Shown here in pieces: positions 58,040 to 64,000 of a stretch of 64,000 nt of DNA. The translations under genes were made by a program, and so were the position numbers. The notes under the pieces are model-generated. The model was not told where the DNA came from and did not search any database. It worked only from the letters and a program-made list of their open reading frames with translations. The stretch is from JAJFKB01 sp965230515 (lineage in GTDB: Bacteria; Pseudomonadota; Gammaproteobacteria; Pseudomonadales; IMCC2047), in contig OZ246007.1 of NCBI GenBank assembly GCA_965230515.1, positions 3,517,386-3,581,385 on the forward strand, given 5' to 3'. Each line of letters begins with the position of its first letter. The first letter of the stretch is position 1.

Positions 58040-58783
58040 TTAAATTGCAACTTCTACCAAGCCTTTTTGTTTTACTCGTGCATTCACGACACGCTTTGAG
58101 GCACTGTTTTTGACCCTGATTTGTTGCCCGATTCGCCCGTCAGACATGGCGATACCCGGGCTTCGTACCTTCAGCGTGCCACTGCTGGCAACGATCATCA
58201 CCGAGTCTCCCTTTTTTATCGCTTTTGGTTCTATGATGGCGTCAGGAGTAATGACCGAGTTAATGGCCAACGAGCGCTTTAGTTGTTTATTAATCAGTGC
58301 TTTTGTCGTTACAAAATACCCTTGCGTCAGACGGGAAACCTCTTTTTCCCTAATCTGCAGGTTTTTCCGCTCGAGCAGTGCTCCGCGAGCGAGTGGCCTG
58401 CGGGTGGTGACAATCGATTTGTAGAGCTTGACGGTTACCGGCACATAAATAGACCAGGGCGATTGGCCTCGGCATTCGACCTTGGCGGTTAAGCGCCCCA
58501 GCAGTTTGCCGGGGTCAATGAGTATGGCCATTGCTTCGTCACAGTCCGCCAGACGAAGCCTTGGGTCAATCGGGGATATTTGATAAGCCACGCGCTGGCC
58601 GGCTCGGCTGGTGATTCCATGTTGCTTCAGTAGCAGGCTGACCTCATTCCCGACCCGTTGCTCCAGTTGGCTGGCGGTGGTGTAGGCCGCGCTTAGGGGC
58701 GCAACCAGCATGCTGGCCACGAGTGCCAATAGAGGCACCAGAGGTGAATTGGTTAAGAATGTGTTCGTAAGCCTGTTAGTCAA
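58040..58783 (-). CDS. flgA: Flagellar basal body P-ring formation protein FlgA
   Basis: Periplasmic chaperone for P-ring protein FlgI. A long signal peptide (LVPLLALVASMLVAPLSAAY) precedes the SAF domain (about 115-180) and the C-terminal KKGDSVMIVASSGTLKVRSPGIAMSDGRIGQQIRVKN motif. The TTG at 58783 has AGGAAA eight bases upstream. A sigma-54 site lies 84-99 bases before it. It is divergent from the flgB operon. Confidence 0.94.
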   Translation of the reverse strand: MTNRLTNTFLTNSPLVPLLALVASMLVAPLSAAYTTASQLEQRVGNEVSLLLKQHGITSRAGQRVAYQISPIDPRLRLADCDEAMAILIDPGKLLGRLTAKVECRGQSPWSIYVPVTVKLYKSIVTTRRPLARGALLERKNLQIREKEVSRLTQGYFVTTKALINKQLKRSLAINSVITPDAIIEPKAIKKGDSVMIVASSGTLKVRSPGIAMSDGRIGQQIRVKNSASKRVVNARVKQKGLVEVAI

Positions 58784-58867
58784 TTCTATTTCCTGTTCAT
58801 CTTAAACCTGTTAAAGCGGCAAAATATTGGCACTTTGGAGCGATTTGTTCTGCTTGTAACTAGTAAA

Positions 58868-58883
58868 GCAATATTCATGCCTG
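58868..58883 (-). promoter_or_regulatory. Sigma-54 promoter of flgA
   Basis: On the minus strand AGGCATGAATATTGCTTT: GG (58881-58880), exactly ten bases, then GC (58869-58868), with TTGC at the -12 element. This fits TGGCAC-N5-TTGCW with two mismatches at the -24 side. About 85 bases before the TTG start. Confidence 0.78.
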
Positions 58884-59134
58884 AAGTAGACGTTCGCTAA
58901 TGTCAGCTTGTCCCGGTCTTTGGGATGAGGTGTTGATTCGCTATGCCAGGCCGCTTACCAGCTTTAGTTATTAGTGGTGCGTAAAGGTTAAGGCTGGCAA
59001 TGGTTCTCTGTTTGTGGCTGCTAGCGCACCTTTGTGATTACGAAACGCTCCGCTGAGCGGAAATGGCTTGCCGCTCAATGGGAGCTGTTCAATAAAATAT
59101 TTTGTAACCTAATGAAAAATAAAGATAAAAAATA

Positions 59135-59152
59135 TTGGCACGAAATCTGCTT
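59135..59152 (+). promoter_or_regulatory. Sigma-54 promoter of the flgB operon
   Basis: TTGGCACGAAATCTGCTT: GG at 59137-59138 and GC at 59149-59150 with the strict ten-base spacing, and the -24 half TTGGCACG is a full consensus. It lies about 57 bases before the flgB ATG. Confidence 0.93.
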
Positions 59153-59208
59153 TGTTAGTTTGGCAAAGAGTAAAAAAGCCATTGGCGCACAGTTAAAGAG
59201 AGTTATTC

Positions 59209-59604
59209 ATGGCAATTAATTTCGAAGCAGCATTGGGTATACATGACAGGGCGTTAAGTCTGCATAGTCGCAGGGCAGAGGTTTTGGCCAATAATATTGC
59301 GAATGCCGATACGCCGGGATATCAGGCAAGAGACCTGGATTTTTCCAAATTACTAAAGGCTTCTGCCGAGGAGCGTATACGTATGAATACTACGCATCAA
59401 CGGCATCTGATGGCTGGAGGTATGGATGGAAACGCAAGTGAGCTTATGTATCGGGTACCGATGCAGCCTTCACTGGATGGCAATACCGTAGATCTGCAGA
59501 TTGAGCAGGCGGAATACGCGAAAAATGCGCTCAGGTTTCAGACCAGCTTTACCTTTCTTAACAGCAAATTCAAAGGGCTGAGCAAAGCCTTGCGAGGAGA
59601 GTAG
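59209..59604 (+). CDS. flgB: Flagellar basal-body rod protein FlgB
   Basis: Proximal rod subunit, 131 residues. The N-terminal rod signature is RRAEVLANNIANADTPGYQARDLDF, typical of FlgB, and the C-terminal helix is KNALRFQTSFTFLNSKFKGLSKALRGE. It is exported by the type III apparatus without a cleaved signal. It is first in flgBCDEFG, transcribed from the sigma-54 site, and flgC starts two bases after its stop. Confidence 0.96.
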   Translation: MAINFEAALGIHDRALSLHSRRAEVLANNIANADTPGYQARDLDFSKLLKASAEERIRMNTTHQRHLMAGGMDGNASELMYRVPMQPSLDGNTVDLQIEQAEYAKNALRFQTSFTFLNSKFKGLSKALRGE

Positions 59605-59606
59605 CG

Positions 59607-60047
59607 ATGTCCTTAACCAATATATTTGATATTGCCGGTTCCGGTATGGCTGCACAGACGGTGCGGTTGAATACCGTTTCCAGCAATATCGCCAATGCTG
59701 AAAGCGTGAGTAGTAGCGAAGGCGGTACCTATCGGGCACGCCACCCCGTTTTTTCTGTGATCAAGCAGCAAATGGATGTCATGGGAACTCTATCGCAAAC
59801 GGATGGCCTGTCTGCAGGAACGGGTGTGCAAGTGGACGGCATTGTAGAAAGCCAGGCACCGTTGAAAAAACAGTTTGAGCCGGATCATCCGATGGCGGAT
59901 GAGCAGGGCTATGTATTTTATCCGAATGTAAATGTGGTTGAAGAGATGGCTGACATGATCTCGGCGTCGCGCTCTTTCCAAACCAATGTGGAAATGATGA
60001 ACACGGCAAAGCAGATGATGCAGCGCATTTTAACCTTAGGCCAGTAA
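59607..60047 (+). CDS. flgC: Flagellar basal-body rod protein FlgC
   Basis: Proximal rod subunit, 146 residues. It has the FlgC start LTNIFDIAGSGMAAQTVRLNTVSSNIANAESVSSSEGGTYRARHPVFS and the C-terminal YPNVNVVEEMADMISASRSFQTNVEMMNTAKQMMQRILTLGQ (both quoted in part), which match family ends. It is exported by the flagellar apparatus and assembled after FlgB. It starts two bases after flgB and is followed by flgD after 39 bases. Confidence 0.97.
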   Translation: MSLTNIFDIAGSGMAAQTVRLNTVSSNIANAESVSSSEGGTYRARHPVFSVIKQQMDVMGTLSQTDGLSAGTGVQVDGIVESQAPLKKQFEPDHPMADEQGYVFYPNVNVVEEMADMISASRSFQTNVEMMNTAKQMMQRILTLGQ

Positions 60048-60086
60048 ATTTTGAGAACTAACGGGATCATTATCAAGGGTTAGATT

Positions 60087-60755
60087 ATGAACAACGTATC
60101 CGGTATTAACAGCCAAACAATTCTGGAGCAGCTTAATCAGAAAGAGTCCAAGGAAACCAATAGTGGCGAATCTGATTTTTTGAAACTGCTGGTGGCGCAG
60201 CTGAACAATCAAAACCCGCTGTCGCCTCAGGAAAATGGTGAGTTTTTGGCGCAATTGGCGCAATTCAGTACCGTTGAAGGTGTTGAGAAACTCAATTTGA
60301 CCATGGAGCAGTTCAGTTCAGGCATGCTTTCCAATCAGGCCCTGCAGGCAACCGCGCTGGTTGGCAGAAGTGTGCAGATACCCAGTGATGTGGGGCAACT
60401 GAATGTTGGTGCGTCATTGACAGGTTCGGTTGATCTCCCCGCCAGTACCGCAAATCTGGTGGTCAATGTCTTTGATCAGACTGGGGCTCTGGTCAGACAA
60501 ATTCCGATGGGGTCTCATCCTGCGGGTAAGGTGAATTTTAGCTGGGATGGTTTTGATAGTAACGGTGTGCCGATGCCCTCGGGGCATTATCGCATTGTTG
60601 CGGATGCCGATATCAGTGACGGCAGCGAGCAGGTGGTAGCGTTGGTTAATGCGAATGTGGATAGCGTCACAACCGGTCAGTCAGGCGCAGTTATTTTAAA
60701 TCTGGAGGGTTCGCTGGGCTCCATAGCACTCAGCGAAATCTCACAAATTAATTAG
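60087..60755 (+). CDS. flgD: Flagellar hook assembly (cap) protein FlgD
   Basis: The hook scaffold cap, 222 residues. The N-terminal export region has ESDFLKLLVAQLNNQNPLSPQENGEFLAQLAQFSTVEGVEKLN, and the FlgD Ig/FLG beta domain appears around FSWDGFDSNGVPMPSGHYRI. It directs polymerisation of FlgE and is discarded once the hook is complete. It lies between flgC and flgE in the usual order. Confidence 0.96.
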   Translation: MNNVSGINSQTILEQLNQKESKETNSGESDFLKLLVAQLNNQNPLSPQENGEFLAQLAQFSTVEGVEKLNLTMEQFSSGMLSNQALQATALVGRSVQIPSDVGQLNVGASLTGSVDLPASTANLVVNVFDQTGALVRQIPMGSHPAGKVNFSWDGFDSNGVPMPSGHYRIVADADISDGSEQVVALVNANVDSVTTGQSGAVILNLEGSLGSIALSEISQIN

Positions 60756-60777
60756 TAGAAAGTAAAAGGAGAGCATC

Positions 60778-62061
60778 ATGGCATTTAATACCGCGATTTC
60801 AGGTTTACGAGCAGCCAGCTCTGATTTAAATGTGATAGGTAATAACATCGCTAACGCCAGTACAACAGGGTTCAAGGCCTCCCGTGCTGAGTTCGCAGAC
60901 GTGTACGCAGCTTCAGTGGTAGGTGGCGGCGGCAACGCGGTAGGCAGTGGTGTGCTGTTGTCTAACGTCTCGCAGCAATTTTCCCAGGGCAATATTTCCT
61001 TTACCAACAGCGCCCTTGATCTGGCCATTAACGGTAATGGGTTTTTTATTATGGATCAGCAGGGCGAGCAGGTTTACTCTCGTTCAGGCTTGTTAAGTCT
61101 TGACCGGGACGGGTTCCTGGTAAATAACGCAGGCGGAAATCTGCAGGGATTTGCTCGGACCGCTTCTGGAGGATTAGACAGTGATTTGAGTAGTTTGCGT
61201 ATTCAGACGGATAACCTGGATCCCATTCGCACCACCGAGATCAAGAGTTTGATTAATCTGGATGCCACTTCTTTGCCTCCAGCCGGTTCGCCTTTTGATG
61301 CTACCAATACAGATACCTTCAATAATGCGACTTCAGTGACTATTTTTGACAGTCTGGGTAATCCTCATGTGATGACCCAGTATTTTGTCAAGCAGGCAAC
61401 GGTTAACACGTGGGATATGTATGTACAAATTGATGGCGAGGATGTAGCCGGTGGTACACCTTTTACGGTGACCTTTAACACCGATGGTACGTTAAGCGCT
61501 GCACAGCCTTTTGGACCGATCACAGACTGGACGCCAGATGACTCAACTGGTGCGCCCAATGGTGCTGATGTGGGGGATGGCGCATTAACGACCTTCCCGT
61601 TTCCTGACCCACTCACCAGTTCGAACTTTGTGATTGATATCACCGGTACTACCCAGTTTGGAGGGGCTTTTTCGGTAAACGATATTACACAGAATGGCTT
61701 TTCTCAGGGACGTTTGGCGGGAGTCGACTTCTCCGCTGAAGGTGTTATTTTTGCGCGCTATACCAATGGCCAGTCGAGAACGCTGGGTCAGGTCGCGTTA
61801 GCCAATTTTAACAATCCACAGGGGTTATCTCCGCAGGGAGACTCTGCGTGGGCGGAGACATTTGAATCAGGGACCCCTAATGTTGGCTCTCCGGCAACCG
61901 CCGCATTGGGTGTGATTCAGTCCGGTGCACTGGAAGACTCTAATGTTGAATTGTCGGAGGAGTTGGTAGCGCTGATTGTCGCACAACGGAACTTCCAGGC
62001 CAGTGCGAAAACGATTGAAACCGAATCAGCGGTAACCCAGTCAATTATCAATATTCGATAG
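60778..62061 (+). CDS. flgE: Flagellar hook protein FlgE
   Basis: The hook subunit, 427 residues, close to the Pseudomonas/Vibrio length. The N-terminus is FNTAISGLRAASSDLNVIGNNIANASTTGFKASRAEFADVY and the C-terminus is LEDSNVELSEELVALIVAQRNFQASAKTIETESAVTQSIINIR, both standard rod/hook ends that form coiled coils. The middle domain is acidic and variable. AGGAG precedes the ATG. It follows flgD by 22 bases. Confidence 0.97.
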   Translation: MAFNTAISGLRAASSDLNVIGNNIANASTTGFKASRAEFADVYAASVVGGGGNAVGSGVLLSNVSQQFSQGNISFTNSALDLAINGNGFFIMDQQGEQVYSRSGLLSLDRDGFLVNNAGGNLQGFARTASGGLDSDLSSLRIQTDNLDPIRTTEIKSLINLDATSLPPAGSPFDATNTDTFNNATSVTIFDSLGNPHVMTQYFVKQATVNTWDMYVQIDGEDVAGGTPFTVTFNTDGTLSAAQPFGPITDWTPDDSTGAPNGADVGDGALTTFPFPDPLTSSNFVIDITGTTQFGGAFSVNDITQNGFSQGRLAGVDFSAEGVIFARYTNGQSRTLGQVALANFNNPQGLSPQGDSAWAETFESGTPNVGSPATAALGVIQSGALEDSNVELSEELVALIVAQRNFQASAKTIETESAVTQSIINIR

Positions 62062-62112
62062 TTGTTTCAGTTGTAAATTTTGATTTTGAGTTTAACGAAC
62101 GAGTAAACAGCG

Positions 62113-62853
62113 ATGGATAAATCCCTATATGTTGCCATGACCGGGGCGAGCCAGAACATGACGGGTATGGCGATTCATGCCAACAACCTGGCTAATGCCA
62201 CCACCACAGGCTTTCGAGCAGACTACGCGCAGGCCAGGGCTATGCCGGTCTTTGGCGAGACCTACCCAAGCCGCGTGTATGCGATGACTGAGCGTCCCGG
62301 GACACGGATGCAGACAGGTACGTTGCAGGAAACCGGACGTAATTTGGATGTTGCGGTAACTGGTGAGGGATGGATTGCTGTGCAGACACCAGACGGAGCC
62401 GAAGCCTATACGCGTGCCGGTGATTTGAGTGTCGATATCAATGGTGTGTTACGTAACGGCAGCGGGTTGCCGGTAATGGGCAATGGTGCCCCGATAGCGT
62501 TACCGCCCAGTCAGGGACTCAATATCGGTATCGATGGAACCATTTCGGTTCGTCCCCTGGGTGCCAATGCTCGGGAAGTGGCGGAAGTGGACCGGATTAA
62601 ACTGGTCAATCCGGAGCGCAGCAACCTCTACAAGGGGCAGGATGGCTTAATGCACACAAGGGATGGCAAGGTGTTGGAGGCAGATGCCAGTGTTCGGCTG
62701 GAGTCCGGTTTTCTGGAGGGTAGCAATGTCAACGCGGTTGAAACGCTGACCGAAATTATCTCCCTGTCCCGCCAGTTTGAAATGCAGATCAAGATGATGC
62801 AGAACGCTGAGCAAAATTCAGAAGCGTCGGCACGACTCTTGCAAATGTCTTAG
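62113..62853 (+). CDS. flgF: Flagellar basal-body rod protein FlgF
   Basis: Proximal rod protein, 246 residues. It has KSLYVAMTGASQNMTGMAIHANNLANATTTGFRADYAQARAMPVFG and a C-terminal LEGSNVNAVETLTEIISLSRQFEMQIKMMQNAEQNSEASARLLQMS, which distinguish FlgF from FlgG by its VAMTGASQ start. A stop-to-start gap of 51 bases after flgE allows the same transcript; no separate sigma-54 site is seen in it. Confidence 0.96.
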   Translation: MDKSLYVAMTGASQNMTGMAIHANNLANATTTGFRADYAQARAMPVFGETYPSRVYAMTERPGTRMQTGTLQETGRNLDVAVTGEGWIAVQTPDGAEAYTRAGDLSVDINGVLRNGSGLPVMGNGAPIALPPSQGLNIGIDGTISVRPLGANAREVAEVDRIKLVNPERSNLYKGQDGLMHTRDGKVLEADASVRLESGFLEGSNVNAVETLTEIISLSRQFEMQIKMMQNAEQNSEASARLLQMS

Positions 62854-62978
62854 TAAAGTTAATGCCTTAGTAAAGTTATTGGTAAAGGTCTTAGTCAAGA
62901 GCTTAAGAGAAACCAGCCAGACTTGCCAACGTAAATGGGTGGCAGTCATAGGCAACAGAATAATCAGGAGAAGGTGAT

Positions 62979-63764
62979 ATGTTAGCGTCACTTTGGATAA
63001 GCAAAACAGGTTTAAGTGCCCAGGATACGGCATTAGCAACGATTTCCAATAACCTGGCCAACGTCAGTACCACCGGATTTAAAAGAGATCGGGCGGTGTT
63101 CCAGGACCTGCTCTACCAGGTTGATAAGCAGCCTGGTGCTCAATCGTCACAAAGTGATCAGCTACCATCGGGTCTGCAGCTAGGTACGGGTGTGCGCACG
63201 GTCGCTACTCAGAAGGTGCATACCAAGGGTAATTTGCAGGTCACTGAGCAGCCTCTTGATATGGCAATCAACGGTCGCGGCTTTTTCCAGATTCTGACGC
63301 CCGATGGCACGGTAGCTTATACCCGCGACGGGCAGTTCCAAACAGATTCCGACGGCCAGATTGTCAACTCGCTGGGGTTACCATTGGAACCCGCAATTAC
63401 TGTGCCTAATAACACCACTCAAATAACCATCGGCAGTGATGGCGTAGTCAGTGCGACCATTTCGGGGCAAGTCTCGCCGACACAGATCGGTAATATCCAG
63501 TTGGCGGATGTCATCAATCCGGCCGGTCTGGAAGCGATAGGGGGCAACCTTTATCGGGAAACACAGGCCAGTGGAACACCAACCACGGGGACGGCAGGGT
63601 TGGATGGAATTGGTACTTTGGAGCAGGGCGTTCTGGAGAATTCAAATGTCAGTGTAGTGGAGGAGCTGGTAAACCTGATTACCACACAGCGAGCCTACGA
63701 AATGAATACCAAAGTGATTTCCGCTTCTGATCAGATGCTTCAGTTTGTAGGACAAACACTGTAA
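62979..63764 (+). CDS. flgG: Flagellar basal-body distal rod protein FlgG
   Basis: Distal rod subunit, 261 residues. The start LASLWISKTGLSAQDTALATISNNLANVSTTGFKRDRAVFQDLLYQ, the FlgG-specific GLQLGTGVRTVATQKVHTKGNLQ, and the C-terminus VLENSNVSVVEELVNLITTQRAYEMNTKVISASDQMLQFVGQTL are full matches. It sits 125 bases after flgF, with AGGAGAAGG before the ATG, and flgH begins 13 bases after its stop. Confidence 0.97.
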   Translation: MLASLWISKTGLSAQDTALATISNNLANVSTTGFKRDRAVFQDLLYQVDKQPGAQSSQSDQLPSGLQLGTGVRTVATQKVHTKGNLQVTEQPLDMAINGRGFFQILTPDGTVAYTRDGQFQTDSDGQIVNSLGLPLEPAITVPNNTTQITIGSDGVVSATISGQVSPTQIGNIQLADVINPAGLEAIGGNLYRETQASGTPTTGTAGLDGIGTLEQGVLENSNVSVVEELVNLITTQRAYEMNTKVISASDQMLQFVGQTL

Positions 63765-63777
63765 TTGGTGACTAGTT

Positions 63778-64000
63778 ATGTTGCAGACTCAAACCAGACA
63801 GACATTCGCTAAACCACCCCGCCAAAAGCGATGCAGGCTCCTGACGCCGAGTAGCGTGAGAAAATGGCTAAAGGGCGGCGTATTAATATCTTTGATGCTG
63901 CTGAATGTGGCCTGCGGGCGTTTGCAGCTCGAACCCCAGCCGAATGATCCCGAATATGCGCCCGTGCGGCAGGAACACCTGATGCCGCCGCGCCAGACCA
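63778..64000 (+). CDS. flgH: Flagellar L-ring protein FlgH, 5' part (cut by window end)
   Basis: The frame from the ATG at 63778 stays open to the window end (74 codons). A lipoprotein signal is visible: GVLISLMLLNVACGR, with the lipobox NVAC, then LQLEPQPNDPEYAPVRQEHLMPP, which is the typical FlgH mature start. The ATG would give an unusually long basic N-region of ~35 residues; a GTG at 63856 (VRKWLKGG) would give a normal signal peptide and may be the true start. It forms the L ring in the outer membrane. Confidence 0.88.
   Translation, partial: MLQTQTRQTFAKPPRQKRCRLLTPSSVRKWLKGGVLISLMLLNVACGRLQLEPQPNDPEYAPVRQEHLMPPRQT

Larger units (their letters stand above)
58784..59208. other. 425-base divergent flagellar control region
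   Basis: No gene. It holds two sigma-54 sites, one for flgA (minus) and one for flgB (plus), about 255 bases apart. Between them is room for enhancer sites of a FleQ/FleR (FlrA/FlrC)-type activator. A 61-codon frame at 59034-59219 overlaps the flgB promoter and is rejected as a gene. Confidence 0.75.

Noticed and set aside
58829..58846. Plus-strand TTGGCACTTTGGAGCG as a further sigma-54 site
   Set aside because: After GG the required GC does not occur at ten bases (CG is found instead), and sigma-54 spacing is strict.
59034..59219. 61-codon ORF upstream of flgB
   Set aside because: It overlaps the sigma-54 promoter and the flgB ribosome site, has no recognisable domain, and its last codons run into the flgB start.

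Overview
The window is a stretch of chromosome from a gammaproteobacterium, most likely a marine, motile, aerobic member of the Cellvibrionales/Pseudomonas-like branch. The evidence is the conserved block pyrG-kdsA-eno-ftsB-ispD-ispF-truD-pcm-nlpD-rpoS-fdxA-mutS-pncC-recA-recX, flagellar genes with sigma-54 and sigma-28 promoters as in Pseudomonas and Vibrio, a FadE-type acyl-CoA dehydrogenase and an NhaD Na+/H+ antiporter. Genus-level assignment is not possible from reading alone.

Region 1 (1-2.5 kb): the 3' end of an RND efflux permease, then small housekeeping genes (YchJ, PpnP, DUF2288). Region 2 (2.6-18 kb): the conserved core block. It supplies CTP, KDO, enolase, the divisome protein FtsB, MEP-pathway enzymes, pseudouridylation, protein repair, the NlpD amidase activator, RpoS, ferredoxin, mismatch repair and the SOS recombinase. 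surE is missing from its usual place and a DUF368 membrane protein lies between pcm and nlpD. recA has a perfect LexA box.

Region 3 (18-40 kb): mixed metabolic and stress genes. These include a beta-hydroxyacid dehydrogenase, a MATE pump, a UbiD-type decarboxylase, a PAS-GGDEF cyclase, an epoxide-hydrolase-fold protein, exported MsrB and MsrA flanking cmoBA (tRNA wobble modification), a GST, a Bcr/CflA pump, Rep helicase, an LpxR-like lipid A deacylase, a single-domain globin behind a perfect FNR/Anr box, a CPBP protease and FadE. Region 4 (40-46.4 kb) holds two LysR regulators, each beside a divergent transport or redox operon, and small lineage-specific ORFs.

Region 5 (46.4-49.4 kb) is the accessory spot. 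It holds an Abi_2 (AbiD/F-type) HEPN protein preceded by a promoter-structured-RNA-terminator unit on the same strand, a cluster of direct and inverted repeats resembling an orphan operator, an intact IS481-family element with doubled terminal repeats, and tRNA-Arg(CCT). The Abi gene plus RNA is the best candidate for an unusual system: its layout is that of an RNA-antitoxin/HEPN-toxin pair, similar to the published abiF RNA motif.

Region 6 (49.5-56 kb): a Trp-rich polytopic membrane protein of unknown function with a possible micro-ORF in front, HtpX, a three-gene arsenosugar cluster (radical SAM ArsS plus two glycosyltransferases) and NhaD. Region 7 (56-64 kb): flagellar genes. ycgR, flgN, flgM and flgA are on the minus strand and flgBCDEFG(H) on the plus strand, read from divergent sigma-54 sites, with a sigma-28 site before flgM. 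flgH runs off the end of the window.
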